Shown: positions 16,460 through 25,104 of the stretch, one piece after another
Layout of the letters: each line of letters starts with the position of its first letter
Position numbering within the stretch: position 1 is the stretch's first letter
Source of the DNA: Oceanobacillus timonensis
Lineage (GTDB): Bacteria; Bacillota; Bacilli; Bacillales; Amphibacillaceae
Direction of reading: 5' to 3'
Assembly: GCF_900166635.1 (NCBI RefSeq)
Contig: NZ_LT800497.1
Location: 1,321,503-1,385,502 of the forward strand
Length of the DNA: 64,000 nt
Position numbers and translations under genes: made by a program
Notes under the pieces: generated by a model
The model's input: only the letters and a program-made list of their open reading frames with translations
Told to the model about the DNA's origin: nothing
Database searches by the model: none

Positions 16460-17907
16460 CAATCGTAAATAGTGTAAATGCATTTGTAAGTGATATTTTA
16501 GCGGAAAAACAAGATTTTCTTACTGATGTTAGTGATTTTATTTGGAAGCATCCGGAAACAAGGTTTGAAGAATATACCTCAATGAACCATTTATGTACTG
16601 CATTAGAAGCAGAAGAATTTATTGTGGAAAAAAATATAGCTGATATAGAAACAGCATTTACGGGAACTTATGGTTCTGGCCATCCCATTATCGGTATTCT
16701 AGGTGAGTTTGATGCGCTGTCCGGTTTAAGTCAAAAACCTGGAGTAAGTAATCCTGAAGCTGTTATCCCCGGAGGAAACGGTCATGGCTGTGGTCATAAT
16801 CTTTTAGGTACAGGCTCTTTAGCAGCTGCTATTGCGATAAAAGAATATTTAAAAGCCAATAACTTATCGGGAACAGTTCAATATTTTGGTTGCCCAGGAG
16901 AAGAAGGCGGATCCGGAAAAACCTTTATGGCCAGAGAAGGGGCTTTTGATCATCTGGATTTTGCACTAACCTGGCATCCATCTGCAGCAAATGGAATGAT
17001 GAGCCTCAGTTCCTTAGCAAATTATCAGGTGTATTTCCGCTTTAAAGGGATCAGTTCACATGCCGCTGCTTCACCGCATTTAGGCAGAAGTGCATTAGAT
17101 GCCGTAGAATTGATGAATGTGGGAGTTAATTATCTTAGAGAGCATGTTAAACCGGATGCCAGAATGCATTATTCCGTTACCAACACCGGGGGAAAATCAC
17201 CCAATGTAGTTCAATCAGATGCAGAAGTATTATATTTAATTCGCTCACCCAAAATGCAGGATGTCAAAGATATTTATGAAAGAATATGTAAAATTGCGCA
17301 TGGAGCCGCTCAAATGACAGAAACTACCGTCTCGATAGAAATGGACAAAGCGTGTTCTAATTATATACCTAATAGAAATTTAGAAAAGGTAATGTATGAG
17401 AAACTTAAGGAAGTCGAAGATACAATCTTGTATACGGATGAAGAAATGAATTATGCCAAGCAAATTTGGGATTCATTATCTGTTAATGAGAAAGACAGTG
17501 CTTTTGATTCCTTAAAAGCGTTTGGTGCCATTAAGGATACAGATAAATTAAAAGAGGCATATCTTAGTAATGTTGTTAGTGATTATGTTCCTTTGGATAT
17601 GGCAATGCCAGGGTCAACAGATGTTGCAGATGTCAGCTGGGTGGTTCCAACGGCACAGTGCTCTACAGCAACATGTGCTATTGGAACTCCGGCACATTCT
17701 TGGCAAATGGTTACCCAAGGTACGACTTCGGTAGCCCACAAGGGAATGCTGCGCTCAGGGAACGTTATGGCATTAACAGCCATTGATGTACTGCAAAATC
17801 CTGATAAATTAGAAGAAATTCAAAAAGAATTTAAAGAGAAATTTAAAGATACACCTTATGAATGTCCTATTCCAAAAGATGTGAAACCCTCTGCATTAAA
17901 GGAATAA
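16456..17907 (+). CDS. abgB: AbgB-like M20D amidohydrolase (aminobenzoyl-glutamate hydrolase subunit)
   Basis: 483 residues matching E. coli AbgB in length and block by block: WKHPETRFEE, GEFDALSGLSQ, GGNGHGCGHNLLGTGS with the first metal-binding His/Cys-His region, FGCPGEEGGSGKTFM with the catalytic Glu pair, TWHPSAANG, SSHAAASPHLGRSALDAVEL in the dimerisation domain, DKACSNYIPNR and finally GTPAHSWQ. The family uses two metal ions to cleave p-aminobenzoyl-glutamate. The AbgA partner of E. coli is absent here, while a coupled GltS-like carrier precedes it. It may act alone on another N-acyl-glutamate or acyl amino acid. Confidence 0.88.
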   Translation: MTIVNSVNAFVSDILAEKQDFLTDVSDFIWKHPETRFEEYTSMNHLCTALEAEEFIVEKNIADIETAFTGTYGSGHPIIGILGEFDALSGLSQKPGVSNPEAVIPGGNGHGCGHNLLGTGSLAAAIAIKEYLKANNLSGTVQYFGCPGEEGGSGKTFMAREGAFDHLDFALTWHPSAANGMMSLSSLANYQVYFRFKGISSHAAASPHLGRSALDAVELMNVGVNYLREHVKPDARMHYSVTNTGGKSPNVVQSDAEVLYLIRSPKMQDVKDIYERICKIAHGAAQMTETTVSIEMDKACSNYIPNRNLEKVMYEKLKEVEDTILYTDEEMNYAKQIWDSLSVNEKDSAFDSLKAFGAIKDTDKLKEAYLSNVVSDYVPLDMAMPGSTDVADVSWVVPTAQCSTATCAIGTPAHSWQMVTQGTTSVAHKGMLRSGNVMALTAIDVLQNPDKLEEIQKEFKEKFKDTPYECPIPKDVKPSALKE

Positions 17908-18017
17908 TATTGTGAAAGTAGCTTTCCATATAAGATGGAATAAGTTATTTTTACAGTTAGTCTATTAAATACACTTGAGATACTAATAACAAATGATATG
18001 TATACGAAATATTTTAG

Positions 18018-18061
18018 CTCCTCCTTCTGTTATATTGTTTATAAAGAAGGGGGAGTTTTTC
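18018..18061 (+). terminator. intrinsic terminator after abgB
   Basis: CTCCTCCTTCT pairs with AGAAGGGGGAG around an AT-rich loop and is followed by TTTTTC. Confidence 0.75.
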
Positions 18062-18332
18062 ATCGCATTATTATTTGACTCCCCCTGAAATCCTGTCTTA
18101 TCCATTTTTCTTCATATAATTTGATTACGTCATATGAATAACTGTATCTCATATCGTATGATATTGTATTAACATCTTTGTTTTATTTTGGCGTGGGATT
18201 AAGTATAAGGGGGATAGTAAAGGTAGTAATTATTGCAGCGAACAAATAATTAGCAGAAGATTGAATGACTGAAAGTTTTACAAACATCGTTATTCTAGCG
18301 AATGAGGCAAAAACACTGAAGGAGTCATGATA
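18062..18332. other. intergenic region before the LysR remnant
   Basis: About 270 bp with no open frame of note. The only clear signal is AAGGAG at about 18320, the ribosome binding site of the LysR pseudogene. Confidence 0.4.
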
Positions 18333-18998
18333 ATGGAAATACGGATATTAAGATACTTTTGGACAATTGCTGAAGAGGGGAGCATTTCAAAAGCTGCCGA
18401 TCTTCTGCATATTACACAGCCGACTTTGAGCCGGCAGTTGCGAGAACTAGAAGAAGAATTGGAAACAGAACTGTTTTATAGGGAGAAGAAACAATTGCAA
18501 TTAACAGAAGCCGGTGTCTTTTTAAAGGACCGTGCGGAGGAAATTCTTACACTTACAGACCATACCGAGTAAGCATTTTTTGACCAGAAAAAACAGTTAT
18601 TCAGCGGGCATATATCAATTGGCTGCGTGGAAGCAGATAATTCTGATACGTTGGCAATGATGTTAGAAGAAATGGTCAGTGATTATCCGCAAGTAACCTT
18701 CCATATCTTCAGCGGGACAAGCGATTATATCACAGAGAAATTAGATAAAGGGCTGATTGACCTTGCCGTGTTACTGGAACCGATAGCAGTGGAGAAGTAT
18801 GAACGAATGACATTACCGAGACCAGAGAAATGGGGCGTTTTAGTTTCCAAGGATTCTTTTTCAGTACCCAAAAAGGAAATGATGCCGGAAGATCTGGTTG
18901 GCTTTCCGCTGCTTTGCTCGGGCAGAAAAGAAGTACAGAACATGATTGCTGATTGGATGAATATTTCCATAGATCTTTTGCGTTTTGTTTTCCTCTAA
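18333..18998 (+). pseudogene. LysR-family regulator, inactivated
   Basis: The start at 18333 has AAGGAG 8 nt upstream and gives a textbook LysR helix-turn-helix: MEIRILRYFWTIAEEGSISKA, then LLHITQPTLSRQLRELEEEL. An in-frame TAA at 18570-18572 interrupts after 79 residues. The same frame then continues as a normal effector domain (FSGHISIGCVEADNS, TFHIFSGTSDYITEKLDKG, DLAVLLEPI). The end is also lost: after ADWMNISID the sequence turns to LLRFVFL-stop about 70-80 residues short of the family length, just before the aldo/keto reductase. Two independent lesions make this a dead gene, perhaps the former regulator of its neighbour. Confidence 0.87.
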
Positions 18999-19047
18999 TC
19001 GTGGAACAAACATAGAAAACAGATTCCAAAAAGAGGAGTGGGGAGCA

Positions 19048-19896
19048 ATGAAAAAAGTGAACATTGCCGGCAGAGAAGTGTTTCCAATTGGTTTAGGTAC
19101 CATGAACATGGGAGATAAAGCAGCGACTTTTGATCAGGAAGTAGCGGCGATTCGAACCGGACTTGATAATGGTGTGCAGCTGATTGATACCGCTGAAATG
19201 TATGGAAGCGGGAATGCGGAGAAACTCGTTGGAAGTGCCATTCAACCGTATACCCGTGAAGATGTATTTCTTGTTTCCAAAGTGCTTCCTTCCAATGCGT
19301 CCAAAAAGAATCTTCCAGTCAGCTTAGATCAAAGTTTAAAAAGATTAGAAACAGATTATCTTGACTTATATTTACTGCATTGGCAAGAAGATATTCCCCT
19401 TGAAGAAACGGTGGAAGCTTTAGAGAAAGCTAGAAATCAAGGCAAAATCAAAGCATGGGGCGTCTCCAATTTAGACGTGGATGATCTGGATTATGTTATC
19501 GATTTACCAGGAGGAGAAAATTGTAAGGCCAATCAGGTCCGCTATAATATTGCAAACAGAGGCATTGAATTTGATTTAGTTCCTATGATGAACAAGTACC
19601 ATATGCCGGTGATTGCATATTCTCCAATTGACCGCGGTGATAGTTTTGGAGCGAACCTGACGAAACAAAACGTGTTAAAGGAGATTGCGGAAAAGCATGA
19701 GGCAAGCGTATTTCAAATTTTGTTAGCTTGGTCGATTCGGAATGGAAACACGATAGCGATACCGCAATCCAGTAACCCAGATCATGTTCTCCATAATATA
19801 GAAGCAGCAGATATTTCCTTAACAGCGGAGGATTTACAGGAAATAGACACCGTGTATCCGGAGCCTGTTTCGAAACAACGTCTTGTTTTATGGTAA
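19048..19896 (+). CDS. aldo/keto reductase
   Basis: 282 residues, a TIM-barrel NADPH-dependent reductase. Tetrad residues are visible: Asp and Tyr in LIDTAEMYGSG, Lys in VFLVSKVLP and His in LYLLHWQE. The cofactor end shows NTIAIPQSSNPDHVLHN (AKR IPKS-like motif, here IPQS). The start at 19048 has GAGGAGTGGGGAG upstream and gives the usual N-terminus KVNIAGREVFPIGLGTM. The longer frame upstream overlaps the LysR remnant and lacks an SD. The substrate is unknown; members detoxify aldehydes and methylglyoxal. It probably once belonged to the adjacent LysR regulon. Confidence 0.88.
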   Translation: MKKVNIAGREVFPIGLGTMNMGDKAATFDQEVAAIRTGLDNGVQLIDTAEMYGSGNAEKLVGSAIQPYTREDVFLVSKVLPSNASKKNLPVSLDQSLKRLETDYLDLYLLHWQEDIPLEETVEALEKARNQGKIKAWGVSNLDVDDLDYVIDLPGGENCKANQVRYNIANRGIEFDLVPMMNKYHMPVIAYSPIDRGDSFGANLTKQNVLKEIAEKHEASVFQILLAWSIRNGNTIAIPQSSNPDHVLHNIEAADISLTAEDLQEIDTVYPEPVSKQRLVLW

Positions 19897-19931
19897 GAAA
19901 CAAATAACACACTTTTATAAAGAATGGATAG

Positions 19932-19969
19932 AAGCAGTTGGAGGAAAAGAAACTTCGGCTGCTTTTTTT
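19932..19969 (+). terminator. hairpin terminator after the aldo/keto reductase
   Basis: AGCAG..GGAG pairs with CTTC..CTGCT (with G-U pairs), followed by a run of seven T. Confidence 0.65.
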
Positions 19970-20038
19970 AGTAGGAAAAAGGCCCATGCAGTTTCAAAAA
20001 AGAATGGAAGGTAACACGAAAAAAGATAGACTTATTCG

Positions 20039-20069
20039 TTGACATGAAGTGCACTTCAGCTTGTATGCT
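20039..20069 (+). promoter_or_regulatory. MerR-type promoter with no gene attached
   Basis: TTGACA (20039-20044) and TATGCT (20064-20069) are separated by 19 bp, and the spacer holds the perfect dyad TGAAGTGCACTTCA (20045-20058). Overlong 19-bp spacers with a central dyad are the hallmark of MerR-family activation. Downstream to 20312 there is no recognisable gene, only a 15-codon frame. Confidence 0.55.
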
Positions 20070-20312
20070 TCTACTGTAAAACAAAGAAGAAATGAGACTG
20101 TTTCTGCTTTCAACATGTGTAAAGAGATCGTGTTACTGAAAAATAGCTATCAAATTCCCCTAAGTTGATAAAAGCTGTTGAATAACCATTTCAGAATTTG
20201 TCCATAATAAGAGATATATCAATCTTTAGAATGCATTTCATTTCATTATGATTGCTAATATAGTAACATAAAAGATAGAAAGATTCAGGCAAATTAGTAG
20301 TTAAGGAGGGCG

Positions 20313-21281
20313 ATGATGGAACAGGAGAAGATAGTGGAAAATACACATATTCAAGATGTGTTAAATAATATGAATAGCGTCATTTTTGGTAAAGAAGAAA
20401 TCGTTAAGCTTAGTTTAGTGGCATTATTAATAGAAGGCCATGTCTTATTAGAAGATGTTCCTGGAGTGGGGAAAACGATGCTGGTCCGTACATTGGCCAA
20501 GTCGGTCAATTGTGATTTTAGCAGAATTCAATTTACACCGGATCTGCTGCCGTCGGACGTGACAGGCGTATCGATTTATAATCCCAAGGAATTAGCATTT
20601 GAGTTTCGGGAAGGCCCTGTGTTTGGAAATATTCTATTAGCGGATGAAATTAACCGGACATCTCCAAAGACTCAATCTGCGCTACTGGAAGCAATGGAAG
20701 AAAAAAGCGTGACAGTGGACGGAGAAACACGACAGCTGAAAAGTCCTTTCTTTGTAATGGCAACGCAAAATCCGATTGAATATGAAGGGACGTATCCGTT
20801 GCCAGAGGCGCAACTGGATCGTTTTCTATTAAAACTGCGTATGGGTTATCCAACGTATGCGGATGAATTAGAAATGCTTTCGAGAAATAAAAATCACCAT
20901 CCCATCGAAGAAATTCAAGCGGTGATGTCGCAAGAAGAGCTGATTATAGAGCAGGAAGAGACGAAAAATGTTTATATAGATGAAACCATCCAGCAATATA
21001 TTTTGAATATTGTCACCCGTACGAGAACGCACAGTTCCATTTATTTGGGTGTGAGTCCAAGAGGATCGCTTGCTTTAATGGAAGCTGCGAAAGCTTATGC
21101 GTATATTGGAGGAAGAGATTATGTTATTCCAGATGATGTGAAATACCTGGCACCATTTGTATTGGCTCACCGGGTTCTGTTAAAAGCAGAAGCACGTTAT
21201 CAGGGCCAAACAAGTGAAGAAGTGATTGATATGATTATAGAGTCGGCACATATTCCAATTAAGAAAGGCTTTGCAGAATGA
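20313..21281 (+). CDS. yeaC: MoxR-family AAA+ ATPase (YeaC)
   Basis: 322 residues. AAA_3 domain with Walker A EDVPGVGKTMLVRTLAKS (about residues 47-64), Walker B ILLADEINRTSPKTQSALLE, sensor 1 in FFVMATQNP and a C-terminal lid domain. MoxR ATPases act as chaperones that activate or assemble partner proteins, commonly the DUF58 and transglutaminase-like proteins encoded beside them. SD AAGGAGGGC precedes two tandem ATGs (20313 or 20316). The stop overlaps the next start (ATGA). The gene order MoxR-DUF58-transglutaminase-guaA is that of B. subtilis yeaC-yeaD-yebA-guaA. Confidence 0.92.
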   Translation: MMEQEKIVENTHIQDVLNNMNSVIFGKEEIVKLSLVALLIEGHVLLEDVPGVGKTMLVRTLAKSVNCDFSRIQFTPDLLPSDVTGVSIYNPKELAFEFREGPVFGNILLADEINRTSPKTQSALLEAMEEKSVTVDGETRQLKSPFFVMATQNPIEYEGTYPLPEAQLDRFLLKLRMGYPTYADELEMLSRNKNHHPIEEIQAVMSQEELIIEQEETKNVYIDETIQQYILNIVTRTRTHSSIYLGVSPRGSLALMEAAKAYAYIGGRDYVIPDDVKYLAPFVLAHRVLLKAEARYQGQTSEEVIDMIIESAHIPIKKGFAE

Positions 21282-22546
21282 AGAACAATATCCGCATCAT
21301 CTTACGCAGTATTGGCGTGTTGGTTTTGATGATTACTTTATTCTGCTATGCCATGTTCCAGGGCGGATTTGTCAGCTGGTTTTTATTTTATGGTTATCTA
21401 CCAATTGGCATCTACCAGCTTCTCTTTGCCTTGTATCCGTTACGTACCTGGAAGGTCTATCGGGAAATAGAAAACCCGGTTTATCAAGCCGGGGATGATA
21501 TGGTTGTGAACATACATATCAAACGGAAGCTTCCTTTTCCTTTATTATATTGTACATTTGAAGAGAAATTCCCCTCCTCTTTAATGAAGGAAGATACAAA
21601 AAAAGAGAAATACTTCTCTTCACAACCTTCAGGAAAAATGGCGGTTTCCCGCAAGCTGATTCGTATGTTATTTCCTCTTTTCCGCAGGCATTTTACATTC
21701 AGCTATTCGGTGCAATCCTTGCCGCGTGGAGAGCATATACTGGACACAGTAACGATTCAAACAGGTGAAATTTTTGGTTTTATCAAAAAAAGCCGCGATT
21801 TTCCTATTGAAAATAAATGTATGGTCTATCCCTATGAACATAAGATTCGTTTGATCAGTGATACAGCAAGTTATGAACAGGGCGGCGTTATTTCCAATCA
21901 ATTACAGCAACTAAATACGACCATTGCTTCGGGAAGCAGAGAATATGCTCCGGGAGACCGCTTTGCATGGATTGACTGGAAACAGACAGCGAGAAGACAA
22001 ACGATGATGACAAAAGAATTTGACCGGGAGAAAAGCGTAGACATTTTACTGGTTCATGATAATTTTATGAATGAGAAGGAACATCCGCTTCTCTATGAAG
22101 CTTCGATTGAAATGAGTTTATCTCTGGTGCAGGAACTGGCAACGAAAAGTAATGAGACAAGTTTTCTTTCCATCGGAGATAGCGCACATGTATTTGAAGC
22201 AGGTCATCATGCGCAGCAGCTGGAAATCATCAAGCGTTATCTGCTCACAGCAAGTCAGGAAGAGCAAGGTTCCTTTTCGCTGCGGTTCCGCGAAGAAATG
22301 GCTCATTTTAATCAAGCAGATATCATCTTTCTTTTGATAACATCCGTGGATACCTATTTAATCCAGGCGATTCAAGAAGCAAAACAGCGTATGAAGCACT
22401 TTTCCATTATTTATATCCATCCGGAAAAACACTTATCTGAAGAAGAAAAGCATCTGCTGGAGCCGCTCTATTTTTCAGGTATAGCTGTACAGGAATTAAG
22501 TCTGGAACAGCTTGGAACGGATCCTGTTGAGGTGATTTTCAAATGA
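21278..22546 (+). CDS. yeaD: DUF58 membrane protein (YeaD)
   Basis: 422 residues. Two N-terminal membrane segments (IILRSIGVLVLMITLFCYAM and the next hydrophobic run) are followed by a long soluble part with the DUF58 core REYAPGDRFAWIDWKQTARR (about residues 225-245), then a von Willebrand A-like fold (VDILLVHDN). DUF58 proteins are partners of MoxR ATPases. The function is not established; links to cell envelope stress have been proposed for the class. It overlaps both neighbours by 4 bp, so the three genes are translationally coupled. Confidence 0.9.
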   Translation: MKNNIRIILRSIGVLVLMITLFCYAMFQGGFVSWFLFYGYLPIGIYQLLFALYPLRTWKVYREIENPVYQAGDDMVVNIHIKRKLPFPLLYCTFEEKFPSSLMKEDTKKEKYFSSQPSGKMAVSRKLIRMLFPLFRRHFTFSYSVQSLPRGEHILDTVTIQTGEIFGFIKKSRDFPIENKCMVYPYEHKIRLISDTASYEQGGVISNQLQQLNTTIASGSREYAPGDRFAWIDWKQTARRQTMMTKEFDREKSVDILLVHDNFMNEKEHPLLYEASIEMSLSLVQELATKSNETSFLSIGDSAHVFEAGHHAQQLEIIKRYLLTASQEEQGSFSLRFREEMAHFNQADIIFLLITSVDTYLIQAIQEAKQRMKHFSIIYIHPEKHLSEEEKHLLEPLYFSGIAVQELSLEQLGTDPVEVIFK

Positions 22547-24744
22547 CACACAGCCGGAAACAATTGAACACACTGCACACGCTACTACTATATATCGCAG
22601 GATTCTGCCTGTTTTTAGAATGGCTCTATCCGCTTGGGGATATTTCAGAAACAAACATCGGCGTATTTATTTTATTTGCGCTATATTGCTTTTTTATTTC
22701 TTATTTTCAGCTGCATTGGCTGATCAGTGTGCCAATCAAAGGGATTGGGTTACTGCTGATTGTGCATATGCTTTATTTTGATACAAGCTTTTTCGATTTG
22801 AACTGGATCGTGGAAACCTTTCGGGAAGTGGTTAATAATATCGAGCGGATGTTTTCTGGTGAATGGTATTTGCTTACCACCTTTTTCAGAAGTCTATTAT
22901 TTTTGCTTCTGATCTGGTTGATGAGTTATTTGCTTTATTACTGGTTTGTCCGAATGAAAAATATTATTCTATTTATTCTGTTGACCTTTGTTTATATTGG
23001 CATTCTGGATACATTTACGGTGTATGAAGGTGCCTCGGCCATTGTACGTATTTTTATTATCTCTTTTATAGCCCTTGGAATGTCCAGCTTGAGTAAGGAG
23101 ATTGAAAATAACCATATTCCTGTTTCTGTAAGAGATCGTCTAAAATATTGGCTTATGCCGCTTATTCTGATTGTTGCCGTAGTTGCTTTTATAGGATATC
23201 AGGCACCGAAAGCAGAACCGCAATGGCCCGATCCTTTGCCTTTCTTACAAGGATCTGCAGGTCAATTAGGTGGTGATGGCGAAAGAGTCGGGCAAGTCGG
23301 ATATGGAGAAGACGACTCAGAATTAGGCGGTTCTTTTGTGCAAGACGATACGGTTCTTTTTGAAGCTGCCGTTGAAGAAGACCATTATTGGCGGATAGAA
23401 ACGAAAGATGTTTACACAGGGAAGGGATGGGAGTCGTCGACAGATCGAAATCTGATGGACCAATCTGATGGCCAGATTACATTATCCACTTTCGAGGATA
23501 GCGTGGAGACAGAGGAAATGGAAGCAGAAGTGAACTTCACGGGGAATCATCGATTACCTAAATTGGTCTATCCTTATGGCGTTTCTTCTATTACAACGGG
23601 GGAAGTGGTAGATTTTCATCTGGACGAAAGCCTGCAGGGGGTTGAAACCACATTAGATGGGGAAGAATACGTTCCAGAAACTTATGAAATAAACTATGAC
23701 AGTCCATCTTTTGATATGGATACATTGCAGAATAATTCCGAACAGGATACAGAAGAAATACAAGACCGTTATACACAGCTTCCTGCTGATTTACCGGAAA
23801 GGGTAGAAGATTTAGCAGCGGAAATAACGGAAGGGCATGAGACAAGATACGATAAAGCCCGGGCCATTGAGCGTTATTTCAGTGCAAATGGTTTTGAATA
23901 CCAGACAGAAGATATCCCTATCCCAGAGGAAGAGGAAGACTATGTGGACCAATTTTTATTTGAGACCCGAATCGGCTATTGCGATAACTTTTCTTCTGCT
24001 ATGATTGTTTTGCTTCGCTCCGAAGATATTCCAGCCAGATGGGCGAAAGGGTTCACAAGCGGGGAACGGGTGGATACAGACGTGGATACAGATAGCCATG
24101 TGAATCAGGTTGCCAACAGCAATGCGCATTCTTGGGTGGAAGTCTATTTTCCAGATGTCGGATGGGTACCATTTGAGCCGACACAAGGTTTCTCCAATAT
24201 GGCGGATTTCCACGCCGATGCGGATGAAAATGATGCTTCTATAGACGAGGAAGAGGACCCGCTGGAAGCACCAGCCCCTGAACAGGACGAAGATACAGCA
24301 GAGGAAGAAGAACCAGAGGGAGCAGAAGAACAGGAAGATGATGCTACGGATTCCGATGAAGCATCAGGGATTTCAACAGTGACAGGCGCTATTCTGATTG
24401 GAATTGCTGTGGTACTCTTATTGATTCTGTTTATCCTTTACAAAAAGAGAAGCGCCATTCGCATTTATTTCTTGCAGAGAAAGCTGGAACATCACTTTGA
24501 TGATGCTTCGTTCCAAGAAGCCTATCTCTACTTGTTAAAACTGGCAAATAAAAAAGGTTTCAAGCGTGGCAATGATGAAACACTTAGAGAGTTTGCCGGG
24601 CGCATAGATAAGCAGCTGCAAACGGTGGAAATGAGCAGATTAACCAGCATTTACGAGCGGATGATTTATAGTAAACGGTTAACAGGTGAAAAAGAGGAAA
24701 TAATGCAATTATGGAAAAATTTAATCAATCAAATAATGGCTTGA
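22543..24744 (+). CDS. yebA: transglutaminase-like membrane protein (YebA, TgpA-type)
   Basis: 733 residues: about six N-terminal membrane segments (residues 10-225), an extracellular domain, another TM (about 613-635, TGAILIGIAVVLLLILFILY) and a cytoplasmic DUF4129 tail (EAYLYLLKLANKKGFKRGNDETL). The transglutaminase core has Cys in RIGYCDNFSSAMIVLLRS, His in NSNAHSWVEVYFP and Asp in GWVPFEPTQGF surroundings, the usual Cys-His-Asp arrangement. An acidic linker rich in Glu/Asp (about 560-605) precedes the last TM. It is the last gene of the coupled yeaC-yeaD-yebA set. Substrate unknown. Confidence 0.9.
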   Translation: MTHSRKQLNTLHTLLLYIAGFCLFLEWLYPLGDISETNIGVFILFALYCFFISYFQLHWLISVPIKGIGLLLIVHMLYFDTSFFDLNWIVETFREVVNNIERMFSGEWYLLTTFFRSLLFLLLIWLMSYLLYYWFVRMKNIILFILLTFVYIGILDTFTVYEGASAIVRIFIISFIALGMSSLSKEIENNHIPVSVRDRLKYWLMPLILIVAVVAFIGYQAPKAEPQWPDPLPFLQGSAGQLGGDGERVGQVGYGEDDSELGGSFVQDDTVLFEAAVEEDHYWRIETKDVYTGKGWESSTDRNLMDQSDGQITLSTFEDSVETEEMEAEVNFTGNHRLPKLVYPYGVSSITTGEVVDFHLDESLQGVETTLDGEEYVPETYEINYDSPSFDMDTLQNNSEQDTEEIQDRYTQLPADLPERVEDLAAEITEGHETRYDKARAIERYFSANGFEYQTEDIPIPEEEEDYVDQFLFETRIGYCDNFSSAMIVLLRSEDIPARWAKGFTSGERVDTDVDTDSHVNQVANSNAHSWVEVYFPDVGWVPFEPTQGFSNMADFHADADENDASIDEEEDPLEAPAPEQDEDTAEEEEPEGAEEQEDDATDSDEASGISTVTGAILIGIAVVLLLILFILYKKRSAIRIYFLQRKLEHHFDDASFQEAYLYLLKLANKKGFKRGNDETLREFAGRIDKQLQTVEMSRLTSIYERMIYSKRLTGEKEEIMQLWKNLINQIMA

Positions 24745-24840
24745 CCCGGGGCACATCAATTAGTAGAATGAAAAAGTAATACTGTGGAGGACAACAGATA
24801 TTCTCCAGAGATATAAAGACAAATAATTCGTTCGACATAT

Positions 24841-25009
24841 GCCTTTCGTATATCCTCGAAAATAAGGTTCGAAAGTTTCTACCGGATCACCGTAAATGAT
24901 TCGACTATGAAGGCAGAAGAAGGTTTGTTTATCATACCCGGATTCTGCCTTTCTATGTTTTTTGGTGTGACTTTGCAGAAAACAGAAAGGCCTGAATCCG
25001 GGTTTTATT
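24841..25009 (+). promoter_or_regulatory. guanine riboswitch with terminator platform upstream of guaA
   Basis: The aptamer (24841-24914) has purine riboswitch landmarks: TATATCC, AAGTTTCTACC, CACCGTAAA and CGACTATGAAGG. The discriminating base in GACTATG is C, the guanine form (adenine switches have T). P1 uses GCCTT..CGTA with TATGAAGGC. Without guanine, GAAGGCAGAA (24909-24918) can pair with TTCTGCCTTTC (24943-24953). With guanine that arm is held in P1, leaving CCCGGATTC (24937-24945) to pair with GAATCCGGG (24994-25002) before a T run. It should therefore switch guaA off when guanine is plentiful. Confidence 0.9.
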
Positions 25010-25104
25010 AAATATAGAAGCAGCCTAAACCTGTTTCGTTAAAGAAATTTTTGGAAAAAGGGAAGAGCATACATCGTTAAAAAGATACAGATTGGAGTCT
25101 AGTT

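Noticed and set aside
18985..19047. Longer N-terminus for the aldo/keto reductase
   Set aside because: Lacks an SD, overlaps the LysR remnant and adds residues outside the family alignment; the start at 19048 has a strong SD.
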